Positions 1 through 5,147 of a stretch of 5,147 bases of DNA are shown here, one piece after another. The stretch's first letter is position 1; the number at the start of each line of letters is the position of its first letter. The DNA lies in the NCBI GenBank assembly GCA_014382685.1, contig JACNJG010000183.1:1-5147 (forward strand), given 5' to 3'. Source of the DNA: Candidatus Cloacimonadota bacterium. Its GTDB lineage: Bacteria > Cloacimonadota > Cloacimonadia > JGIOTU-2. The notes beneath the pieces were generated by a model that was not told the origin of the DNA, searched no databases, and saw only the letters and a list, made by a program, of their open reading frames with translations. The translations under genes and the position numbers were made by a program.

Positions 1-588
1 CTTGGGCTAAAGAAGGAAAATTTATCAAATGTTGGTAAGGGCTGGGGTATCGTAAAAAAGAATAATGAATTCATGAAGGAACTCGTGCTTGACATGCTAT
101 CATATTCCAAAGAGCGAGAACCCGAATATGAAACTGTTGATGTGAACGAACTTGTTAAAAGTGTATGCGAGCTCATGGAGCAGAAGGGAAAAGAGAAGAA
201 TATCACAATGCTGTTTCTTCCGGAAGAATCTCTCAATGAAGTTGAGATCGATGCCAAGGGAGTGAAGCGTTGCGTTCTGAATCTCATTTCCAATGCCATC
301 GATGCGTGTGAAGAAGTAGAAAAAGGCAATGTCGAGGTCTCAGTACAAAATACAAGAGGTAAGATCTTCCGAATTCACGTTGCCGATTCCGGGGTTGGTA
401 TGTCGCCGGAAACGCAGGCGAAATTATTCCAAGTCTTTTTCAGCACAAAGGGCTCAAAAGGCACAGGACTTGGACTTGCAGTTTCCTATAAGATAATAAA
501 AGAACATGGGGGAAATATTTCTGTTGACTCTGAAAAGGGGAAAGGTACAAAATTTACTATTACATTGCCAAAGAAAAGGAAAAAATAA
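1..588 (+). CDS. Sensor histidine kinase, C-terminal part (5' end outside window)
   Basis: The reading frame is open from the first base, so the gene begins upstream; 195 residues are visible. They comprise the second half of the dimerisation helix pair (the LVLDMLSYSKEREPE segment, visible residues 28-42) and a full HATPase_c domain. ATP-binding motifs are the N-box (NLISNAIDA, 94-102), G1 (DSGVGM, 129-134), F-box (FQVFFSTK, 143-150) and G2 (GTGLGL, 154-159). The lid between F and G2 is short, as in NtrB-like kinases. The H-box with the phosphorylated His lies outside the window, as does any sensory domain, so the signal is unknown. No membrane segment is visible. An internal ATG at 73 is not a plausible start because the residues before it continue the helix. 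The C-terminus is a basic KKRKK tail. The stand-alone receiver gene begins 19 bp downstream and is the likely phosphotransfer partner. Identity as a kinase is near certain; the role is unknown. Confidence 0.93.
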   Translation, partial: LGLKKENLSNVGKGWGIVKKNNEFMKELVLDMLSYSKEREPEYETVDVNELVKSVCELMEQKGKEKNITMLFLPEESLNEVEIDAKGVKRCVLNLISNAIDACEEVEKGNVEVSVQNTRGKIFRIHVADSGVGMSPETQAKLFQVFFSTKGSKGTGLGLAVSYKIIKEHGGNISVDSEKGKGTKFTITLPKKRKK

Positions 589-596
589 ATATCGCC

Positions 597-601
597 GGAG
601 G
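597..601 (+). promoter_or_regulatory. Shine-Dalgarno of the receiver gene
   Basis: GGAGG lies 6 nt before the ATG at 608. It decides the start in favour of 608 over the in-frame ATG at 506, which would add 34 residues overlapping the upstream kinase gene and has no receiver homology before MAENKK. Confidence 0.85.
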
Positions 602-607
602 TTAACA

Positions 608-1006
608 ATGGCAGAAAATAAAAAGATACTTATTATTGATGACGAGCCCGATGCAATTGCATTTTCGGAAGCAATGCTTTCTGAACTTGGAGAGTTTGAA
701 ATAGAGACTGCTATTAATGGTCTCGAAGGATTGCAGAAAGCCGAAGCGGTCAAGCCCGATCTGATCATTTTGGATGTGCAGATGCCTGTCATGAATGGTT
801 TTCAGGTTTTTAAAGAGTTAAAAAAGAATGAAGCAACAGACACTATTCCCGTTATCATGCTCGCCGGCATGGCAGCGACTACCGGACTTCGATATGATGC
901 AAAAGATATGGGCATAACCCTTGGTTCCGAGCCCGAAGCTTATATCGATAAACCTGTTGAGCCGGAAGAGTTTCATAAAACAGTAAGTTCTATTCTCGGA
1001 CTGTAA
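608..1006 (+). CDS. Stand-alone receiver-domain response regulator (atypical active site)
   Basis: A 132-aa single-domain response regulator with no output domain, so it probably acts by protein contact or as a phosphorelay intermediate. Conserved features are the acidic pair D11-D12 (ILIIDDEPD), the phosphoacceptor D56 (LIILDVQMPVMNG), the aromatic switch position Y112 and the conserved K115 (DKPV). Two things are odd. The Thr/Ser that normally ends beta4 is Ala86 (PVIMLAGM; codon GCC at 863-865). The stretch from that position to the Lys is 29 residues, against 22 in CheY, so the alpha4 region is enlarged (TTGLRYDAKDMGITLGSEPE). Related small receivers with a similar long, acidic segment before DKP are, from memory, often encoded beside kinases of the type found upstream. 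The gene is almost certainly co-transcribed with that kinase. The receiver fold is secure; whether it undergoes a normal phosphorylation switch is doubtful. Confidence 0.93.
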   Translation: MAENKKILIIDDEPDAIAFSEAMLSELGEFEIETAINGLEGLQKAEAVKPDLIILDVQMPVMNGFQVFKELKKNEATDTIPVIMLAGMAATTGLRYDAKDMGITLGSEPEAYIDKPVEPEEFHKTVSSILGL

Positions 1007-1014
1007 TCAATTAA

Positions 1015-1034
1015 CCTCCGACTAAAGTCGAGGG
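1015..1034. repeat. Degenerate palindromic repeat with CTAAAG centre
   Basis: CGAC-TAAA-GTCG forms a 4-5 bp core stem. It extends outward through one mismatch and one G-T pair to CC/GG, giving an imperfect 20-nt hairpin. Palindromes built around CTAAAG are, from memory, a common REP-like dispersed repeat in environmental bacterial genomes, and this copy looks decayed. It sits 8 bp after the receiver stop codon. No T-run follows immediately, so it is a weak terminator candidate at best. Confidence 0.5.
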
Positions 1035-1058
1035 TCAGTATTCACTTTTTAATTCATG

Positions 1059-1105
1059 ATCCGTGTTCATCCGTGTAAACATGTCCGCCCACTGGCTGAT
1101 CCGTG
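1059..1105. repeat. ATCCGTG short repeats, three copies
   Basis: ATCCGTGT occurs at 1059-1066 and 1069-1076 (10-nt period), and ATCCGTG again at 1099-1105. Strings of ATCCGTG/TTC units recur, by recollection, in intergenic DNA of many uncultured and FCB-type bacteria. Their function is unknown. Here they fill the non-coding gap between the two kinase/regulator pairs. No protein-coding potential or recognisable promoter is visible in this stretch. Confidence 0.55.
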
Positions 1106-1123
1106 AGTTATTAACGAACTCAC
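1103..1123 (+). promoter_or_regulatory. Perfect 7-bp inverted repeat before the sensor kinase gene
   Basis: GTGAGTT (1103-1109) and AACTCAC (1117-1123) are exact reverse complements around a 7-nt loop. The element ends 14 nt before the ATG of the membrane kinase and overlaps the third ATCCGTG copy. It could be an operator, an RNA hairpin affecting initiation, or part of a mobile repeat unit. Nothing in the sequence decides between these. Confidence 0.4.
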
Positions 1124-1137
1124 TAAAAACCTAAATT

Positions 1138-3237
1138 ATGAAAAAGAAAAAACGAGGACTCCAAAAGCAAATTTTAGCTCTCTATTTTTTGTTCACCTTT
1201 TCTCTTGTGTTCATTCTGATCTTCAGTGTCTGGCAGCTTACCAAACTCGGTATTTCGGAATTTGAATATGAGAGAATTTCCCGCACGCTTACAAATCTAA
1301 AAACACTTCAGCTCGATTATACAAACAAACTAAATAATTTCACATCTGAAATCGTAACTAATCCTGACCTTATTACTTCAATAGAAAATCAAGACCCCGC
1401 TTCTATTCAATCAATATTAAATTCCTATGATGATCATCCTCTCGCTAGCTACATGGCTCTCTTTGATGCAAATGGCACTATGCTTTATGGTGAAGATTGG
1501 GAGCTTGTTGAATCTTTTCTGCCGGAAATGCTCTCTTTAGCAAAACAGAATACGACACAAGGTTTTTCTGCAAATTTTTCTAATAAGATATTCTATTTTG
1601 CCTACGCTCCGCTTTATTCTGAAAACGATCATGAGAAAACTTTTTTAGGACTTTTTCTCAACGTAAGCCAGATCACTCCTTCTGAAATTGGAGCAGCTCA
1701 GGATCCTCAAATATTTCTTTTGCCTTTCTCAGTGCCGCTCAATACGGAGCAGGAGATCCTCAAGAAAATCATTCCCGAACTCGATAAAAAACTTCCCGCT
1801 GTATTAAAAACCAAAAAACGTGAGTCTGTTTTACGCTTAAATGTAGAAACTGCTGTTGGTCTTCTGATTAATTATAACATATTCGATGAGCCGGCTTCAC
1901 TCATAGTGTATATTTACGATCGAGAATTCAATAAATTCTCTAGCCAAAGTATGATCTTTTTCTTCCTTATCCTGGCTGCATCGAGCTTAGTTATTGTTAG
2001 CTTCCTTAGCAACTGGTTCAGCAGAAAAATAATGAGGCCAATAAAACAGATAAGTGAAAAAATGCAAAGGGTTGAGAAAAATCCACTTGGAATTGAATAT
2101 ATTGAGGATGAATATGGCGGTGAGCTGAGCAATATGGTTTCTGCATTTAGCTCTATGAACAAATCTCTTGTTGAATATCATAAATCTCTGCTAGAGTACA
2201 AAGTCCTTACCGATAATATTGATATTGGTGTAATGTGGATGGACTCAAAGATGAATATCCTTATTTGTAATCCAAGTGCAATGGACATTCTTGAACTCAT
2301 TTCACGTGATGAGATCATTGGTAAGAATCTATCCGAATTCATCCATTTGGACGAGGGTCTATTATCGATGGCTCATGAAGACAGCTTGACTCTTCCTCGA
2401 CTCGAAATTAACTTTCCGGGGAAAAAGAAGTTCGTAAAATTCGTTATCCTGAATATAAAAGCGGTAGATGACACGATCGGCTTGCGCATGGTTGCAACTA
2501 TAACCGACATAACACATGAAATAAATGAAAAAAGAGCTCGGGAAGCGCTTGAGATGGAAATTATAAAGAGTAACAAATTAGCTGAAATCGGAAGAAGGGT
2601 CGAAGGTGTGGTGCACAATATGAACTCACCGCTGAATTCAATTCTTGGGTATGCCCAGCTTATAAAAAAAGAATCTAAAGACAATGCCGATCTTGATAAG
2701 ATAATCGATGCTGCAAAAAATATTTCACAATCCGTAAAAACTCTGTTACGAAAAGTGCAGCAGGACAATATTTCTATGATGCGCCCCATTGACATCAATC
2801 AGCTTATCGGGCAGGAACTCGAGCTATTGGAGCACAATCTTTTCTTTAAGCATTATGTTTTGTTAGAAAAAAATCTTTTTAAAGATCTCCCAACTGTGAA
2901 AGCGGTATATAGCGACATTAGCCAGAGTTTTACTAACCTTGTAAATAATGCCATCGAGGCGATGCATGACAGCAAAGAACGAAATATCTGGGTACGTACA
3001 TATCAAACCTCTGACTTTATCGCAATTGAAGTGCGCGATAGTGGAGAAGGTATTGAAGAGAAATATCAATCTAAGATATTTGAACCTTATTATACATCGA
3101 AAAAGGAAAAAGCACAAGGTGGCTTTGGTCTTGGTCTTGCGATCTGTAAGAACATTGTCGAGCGTTATGGTGGTTATATTACCGTGCGTTCAGAACAGGA
3201 TAAAGGAAGTACATTTACAATATTTCTTCCATATTAA
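1138..3237 (+). CDS. Membrane-bound PAS sensor histidine kinase
   Basis: A 699-aa transmembrane sensor kinase that probably phosphorylates the NtrC-type regulator encoded 18 bp downstream. In order: basic N-terminus (MKKKKRGLQK), TM1 about 12-34, extracytoplasmic domain about 35-270, TM2 about 272-294, HAMP-like linker about 295-350, PAS about 355-460, short coiled coil, HisKA with H493, and HATPase_c about 590-699. The extracytoplasmic part has Cache/CHASE4-like stretches (YMALFDANGTMLYG, FLGLFLNVSQ), but I cannot name the fold or ligand. ATP-site motifs are the N-box (NLVNNAIEAM, 600-609), G1 (DSGEGI, 634-639), F-box (FEPYYTSK, 648-655) and G2 (GFGLGL, 662-667). The H-box reads VVHNMNSPLNSILGYAQL: Asn replaces the usual Glu/Asp after His, and Ser takes the Thr/Asn position. 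The start is fixed by an in-frame TAA at 1132-1134; no Shine-Dalgarno is visible. The gene ends with tandem TAATAA stops. Confidence 0.95.
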   Translation: MKKKKRGLQKQILALYFLFTFSLVFILIFSVWQLTKLGISEFEYERISRTLTNLKTLQLDYTNKLNNFTSEIVTNPDLITSIENQDPASIQSILNSYDDHPLASYMALFDANGTMLYGEDWELVESFLPEMLSLAKQNTTQGFSANFSNKIFYFAYAPLYSENDHEKTFLGLFLNVSQITPSEIGAAQDPQIFLLPFSVPLNTEQEILKKIIPELDKKLPAVLKTKKRESVLRLNVETAVGLLINYNIFDEPASLIVYIYDREFNKFSSQSMIFFFLILAASSLVIVSFLSNWFSRKIMRPIKQISEKMQRVEKNPLGIEYIEDEYGGELSNMVSAFSSMNKSLVEYHKSLLEYKVLTDNIDIGVMWMDSKMNILICNPSAMDILELISRDEIIGKNLSEFIHLDEGLLSMAHEDSLTLPRLEINFPGKKKFVKFVILNIKAVDDTIGLRMVATITDITHEINEKRAREALEMEIIKSNKLAEIGRRVEGVVHNMNSPLNSILGYAQLIKKESKDNADLDKIIDAAKNISQSVKTLLRKVQQDNISMMRPIDINQLIGQELELLEHNLFFKHYVLLEKNLFKDLPTVKAVYSDISQSFTNLVNNAIEAMHDSKERNIWVRTYQTSDFIAIEVRDSGEGIEEKYQSKIFEPYYTSKKEKAQGGFGLGLAICKNIVERYGGYITVRSEQDKGSTFTIFLPY

Positions 3238-3255
3238 TAAAAGTGAAATTTAACT

Positions 3256-4680
3256 ATGAAAAATGATGAAATCCAGACAGAATTCTTCAAACAAAATGCC
3301 AAAATCCTCATAGTTGACGATGAACAGGATACATTGGATATTTTCCGCCGTCACCTCGAGGATGAATATCATATCGACACAGCTCATTCTGCCGAAGAAG
3401 CACTTGAAAAGTTAGAGAACAACACCTATCACATTGCAATGACGGATATGGTCATGCCGGGAACAGACGGTATCGAGCTTCTCACCCAAATTAAGAAGCG
3501 CTTACCACATGTTGCAGTGGTTGTGATAAGCGGAAAAGCTACCATTGGAATGGCTGTCGAAGCTATGAAGATCGGCGCTGAAGAATTTATAGAAAAACCG
3601 GTTGAGGACCTCGATCTGCTGAAGATAATCATAAAAAAAATTCTCAAAACCAAGTGGCAGCATGAAGAAATCAAGCGCCTGAGAAACATCCTTACCCACG
3701 AATTTGACCGTACTCAGATCATTGGCAACAGTCTTGCAATTCAAAAAGCCATGGAAAAAGTTAAGCGCATTGCCCATCTTGACACGACTATTCTTATAAC
3801 AGGTGAAACCGGAGTGGGCAAAGATCTTTTTGCCGATCTTATCTATCTTAATAGTAAAAGAAAATCGCAAAAATTTGTTGCCGTCAACTGTGGCGGCCTT
3901 CCTGAGAATCTACTTGAAAGTATGCTTTTTGGTCATAAAAAGGGCTCCTTCACCGACGCTATAAGAGATAAAGTCGGCTACTTCCAGGAAGCAGATGGTG
4001 GTACGCTTTTCCTCGATGAAATAACAGAAACCAACAAGACATTTCAGGTAAAACTTCTGCGCGTTCTTGAGAAAGGTGTTGTCAGACCGGTCGGTGGTGA
4101 TATGGATATTGAAGTTAATGTGCGCATTATCACCTCAACAAATAAGGACATTGAAAAGGAAGTAAAAGATGGCAATTTCCGTCAGGATCTTTACTACCGC
4201 CTTAATGTCATTCATCTTCACATCCCACCTCTTCGCGAAAGAAGAGAGGATATCCCGCTGCTTACCAATGCATTTTTACGAGAGTTTAGAGAGAAATATG
4301 ATAAATCAAACCTTGAAATCTCTGATACGGTTATGTCCGTCCTTATCTCCCGGGAATGGGAAGGAAATATTCGTGAGCTGAAAAATACGATCGAGCATGC
4401 TGTTGCAATGGCAACTCATAATAAAATTGTGCTTGAAGATCTTCCTGGTGATCTATATATGAAACTTGGAGCTGTTGAAAATAAATCAAACAACCTGGTT
4501 AACCTATCATTTTCTGAAGCGAAGGATACTTTTGAAAAGAATTATGTTGAAGAAATTCTGATAAAATGTAATGGGGATGTGACAAAGGCATCTGAGCTTT
4601 CCGGTATTAAGCGTCCAAATCTCTACGAAAAATTCAACAAGCATAATATCGACGTGAACAAGTATAGAAATAATTCGTAA
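3256..4680 (+). CDS. NtrC-family sigma-54-dependent response regulator
   Basis: A 474-aa enhancer-binding activator that uses ATP to open sigma-54 RNA polymerase promoter complexes. The receiver spans about 15-130 with D21-D22, phosphoacceptor D64 (MTDMVMPG), S92 and K114, so its active site is complete. The AAA+ domain starts near 153 (TQIIGNS). It contains Walker A GETGVGKD (183-190), a sigma-54 contact loop reading GSFTDA (230-235) instead of GAFTGA, Walker B GGTLFLDE (248-255), sensor I around STNKD (294-298), Arg-finger region FRQDLYYRLNV (308-318) and sensor II GNIREL (370-375). The C-terminal Fis-type HTH is about 431-466 (EEILIKCNGDVTKASELSGI, then KRPNLYEKF). The start is the first ATG after an in-frame TGA at 3244; no strong Shine-Dalgarno is visible, so translation may be coupled to the kinase gene. 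A sigma-54 promoter with paired upstream sites lies just downstream and is its likely target. Confidence 0.96.
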   Translation: MKNDEIQTEFFKQNAKILIVDDEQDTLDIFRRHLEDEYHIDTAHSAEEALEKLENNTYHIAMTDMVMPGTDGIELLTQIKKRLPHVAVVVISGKATIGMAVEAMKIGAEEFIEKPVEDLDLLKIIIKKILKTKWQHEEIKRLRNILTHEFDRTQIIGNSLAIQKAMEKVKRIAHLDTTILITGETGVGKDLFADLIYLNSKRKSQKFVAVNCGGLPENLLESMLFGHKKGSFTDAIRDKVGYFQEADGGTLFLDEITETNKTFQVKLLRVLEKGVVRPVGGDMDIEVNVRIITSTNKDIEKEVKDGNFRQDLYYRLNVIHLHIPPLRERREDIPLLTNAFLREFREKYDKSNLEISDTVMSVLISREWEGNIRELKNTIEHAVAMATHNKIVLEDLPGDLYMKLGAVENKSNNLVNLSFSEAKDTFEKNYVEEILIKCNGDVTKASELSGIKRPNLYEKFNKHNIDVNKYRNNS

Positions 4681-4706
4681 TCTCTTTTCTTCATGATAGA
4701 AAGTGC

Positions 4707-4719
4707 ATTGGATACCAAT
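4707..4719. repeat. Short inverted repeat ATTGG-ATA-CCAAT
   Basis: Perfect 5-bp arms around a 3-nt loop, 26 bp after the activator stop codon. It is AT-rich with no T-run, so it is not a convincing terminator. It may be chance. Confidence 0.25.
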
Positions 4720-4745
4720 AGAGCAAATGTTGCATCCGTTAGAAC

Positions 4746-4769
4746 AAAGCATAACTGCGTTATGTTTTT
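4746..4769 (+). terminator. Possible weak intrinsic terminator of the kinase-activator operon
   Basis: AAAGCATAAC (4746-4755) pairs with GTTATGTTTT (4759-4768) over 10 positions with one G-T pair and a TGC loop. A T-tract (4765-4769) overlaps the end of the stem. The stem is GC-poor, so termination strength is doubtful. The right arm overlaps the first of the two 21-bp direct repeats, so the symmetry may instead belong to a protein-binding site. Confidence 0.4.
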
Positions 4770-4776
4770 ATTACAC
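4757..4776. promoter_or_regulatory. Candidate upstream activator site 1 (distal)
   Basis: GCGTTAT-N6-ATTACAC is an imperfect dyad with 5 of 7 half-site positions symmetric. It is centred about 176 bp upstream of the predicted sigma-54 start. Its position and pairing with site 2 suit an NtrC-type enhancer. The activator encoded immediately upstream (3256-4680) is the obvious candidate to bind it; this is inference. Confidence 0.6.
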
Positions 4777-4787
4777 CTCGTTGGGTT

Positions 4788-4807
4788 GTGTTATTTTTTT
4801 ATTACAC
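4788..4807. promoter_or_regulatory. Candidate upstream activator site 2 (proximal)
   Basis: GTGTTAT-N6-ATTACAC is the better dyad, with 6 of 7 half-site positions symmetric. It is centred about 145 bp upstream of the predicted start, within the usual 100-200 bp enhancer range of sigma-54 promoters. The six central bases are all T, as expected for a flexible or bendable spacer between half-sites. Confidence 0.65.
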
Positions 4808-4915
4808 GCAAGGTCGTTTTCTTGAAATTACTTATTCATTAATTAATATATAAAACACCGCTCAAATAGCGTTAATTCTGATCATTCTGAATATTTAAAC
4901 AAATCACATCAGTCT
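4808..4915. other. AT-rich spacer between activator sites and promoter
   Basis: No coding potential is apparent. It contains a strongly AT-rich run around 4826-4856 that could bend and help DNA looping. It also has a small CGCT-N5-AGCG inverted repeat (4859-4871) and a direct repeat of ATTCTGA (4875-4881 and 4884-4890, 9-nt period). I could not find a good IHF consensus. A looping role is inferred from position only. Confidence 0.35.
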
Positions 4916-4932
4916 TTGGCACGATATTTGCA
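4916..4932 (+). promoter_or_regulatory. Sigma-54 (-24/-12) promoter
   Basis: TTGGCACG (4916-4923), four bases, then TTGCA (4928-4932) matches the YTGGCACG-N4-TTGCW consensus at every defined position, with the required 10 bp between GG and GC. Transcription would start near 4943, giving a leader of about 60 nt before the ATG at 5004. The sigma-54 activator gene just upstream and the paired sites support it. Confidence 0.93.
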
Positions 4933-4992
4933 CATTAAATTTTAAATCGTTTCATAGACGTGAAATTCTTGTCTAACGAAAACAATAAAACA

Positions 4993-4998
4993 AGGAGG
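4993..4998 (+). promoter_or_regulatory. Strong Shine-Dalgarno AGGAGG
   Basis: A perfect AGGAGG lies 5 nt before the ATG at 5004. With an in-frame TAA at 4986-4988, it fixes the start of the downstream gene. Its strength, compared with the two regulator genes that lack one, suggests the product is made in quantity. Confidence 0.88.
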
Positions 4999-5003
4999 TT
5001 CCC

Positions 5004-5147
5004 ATGGGAACTCAACAAATTCTGCTCATTGTTTTGAGCGTAATTATCGTAGGTATCGCTGTGGCTGTTGGTATTACAATGTTTAATGCCCAGTCAGTGA
5101 ATTCAAACCGCAATGCATGTATTGCTGACATGAATAACTTTGCTGCC
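5004..5147 (+). CDS. Pilin-like hydrophobic N-terminus protein, partial (3' end outside window)
   Basis: Only the first 48 residues are visible. MGTQQ is followed by a long hydrophobic helix (ILLIVLSVIIVGIAVAVGIT, about 6-25), then MFNAQSVNSNRNACIADMNNFAA. The layout of one N-terminal hydrophobic helix running into a polar segment with SNR and an A-D-M-N-N-F-A-A pattern resembles the alpha1 helix of type IV pilins and pseudopilins. However, there is no basic leader, no G-FTLIE cleavage box and no Glu at the fifth position after the Gly. If processed after Gly2 the leader would be only two residues. From memory, similar MGTQQ-type hypothetical proteins occur in FCB-group bacteria, but I cannot assign a named family. 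It could also be a simple single-pass membrane protein. Its start is fixed by AGGAGG, and it is driven by the sigma-54 promoter upstream. Confidence 0.8.
   Translation, partial: MGTQQILLIVLSVIIVGIAVAVGITMFNAQSVNSNRNACIADMNNFAA

Larger units (their letters stand above)
4756..4807. repeat. 21-bp direct repeat pair, 31-bp period
   Basis: Copies at 4756-4776 and 4787-4807 agree at 19 of 21 positions and are separated by 10 bp. They differ only at the third position (C/T) and ninth position (G/T). Similarity stops sharply on both sides. A start-to-start distance of 31 bp is close to three turns of B-DNA, so proteins bound to both copies would face the same side of the helix. Confidence 0.85.

Noticed and set aside
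506..607. N-terminal extension of the receiver gene from the ATG at 506
   Set aside because: It overlaps the kinase gene and lacks a Shine-Dalgarno, while the ATG at 608 has GGAGG at ideal spacing and matches where receiver domains begin.
1015..1050. Intrinsic terminator after the receiver gene
   Set aside because: The palindrome is imperfect and the nearest T-run is more than 10 nt beyond it, so it fits a dispersed repeat better than a terminator.
2948..3253. Plus-strand alternative frame inside the kinase ATP-binding domain
   Set aside because: It lies wholly over conserved HATPase motifs in the true frame and its own translation has no recognisable features.
4507..4752. Minus-strand reading frame over the end of the activator gene and the gap after it
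   Set aside because: It mostly shadows the conserved Fis-type HTH coding region, has no ribosome-binding site and a Cys/Ile/Phe-rich composition typical of antisense frames.
4756..4807. CRISPR or attachment-site direct repeats
   Set aside because: There are only two copies with a 10-bp spacer and no cas, integrase or transposase gene nearby. The position relative to the sigma-54 promoter explains them better.
4853..4890. Possible third activator site near the promoter (AACAC and GCGTTAA half-sites)
   Set aside because: Only half-sites match the GTGTTAT-N6-ATTACAC dyad, and the partner halves are poor.

Overview
The window holds two complete or near-complete two-component signalling pairs and the start of a short hydrophobic protein gene, all on the + strand. 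It looks like an AT-rich Gram-negative bacterium. The protein style suggests the FCB group (Cloacimonadota, Marinimicrobia, Ignavibacteria or similar). The pointers are the small receiver subfamily, the HN-type H-box, the dispersed ATCCGTG and CTAAAG-palindrome repeats, and the MGTQQ-type hydrophobic protein. The taxonomic guess rests on recollection and is low confidence.

Layout. Positions 1-588 are the C-terminal part of a soluble-looking histidine kinase, cut by the window edge. It is followed after 19 bp by a stand-alone receiver protein (608-1006). This receiver lacks the conserved Thr/Ser of the phosphorylation site and has a long beta4-beta5 segment. A 131-bp gap (1007-1137) carries a degenerate CTAAAG palindrome, three ATCCGTG copies and a perfect 7-bp hairpin. 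A second pair follows: a 699-aa membrane sensor kinase (TM, extracytoplasmic domain, TM, HAMP-like linker, PAS, HisKA, HATPase; 1138-3237) and, 18 bp later, an NtrC-family sigma-54 activator (receiver, AAA+, Fis-type HTH; 3256-4680).

The most interesting part is the 323-bp gap after the activator (4681-5003). It contains a textbook -24/-12 sigma-54 promoter (TTGGCACG-N4-TTGCA, 4916-4932). About 120-160 bp upstream of that are two copies of a 21-bp element whose starts are 31 bp apart (three helical turns). Each copy is an imperfect dyad of the form GTGTTAT-N6-ATTACAC, which is how a two-site enhancer for an NtrC-type activator looks. The promoter reads into a gene with a strong Shine-Dalgarno (5004 to the window end). 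Its first 48 residues resemble a type IV pilin N-terminal helix but lack the usual prepilin leader.

How the genes may work together (inference). The membrane kinase senses something outside the cytoplasm and phosphorylates the activator. The activator binds the paired sites and drives sigma-54 transcription of the pilin-like gene. This parallels PilS-PilR-pilA, with an apparently non-canonical surface protein as output. The upstream kinase/receiver pair may be an independent or modulating module.
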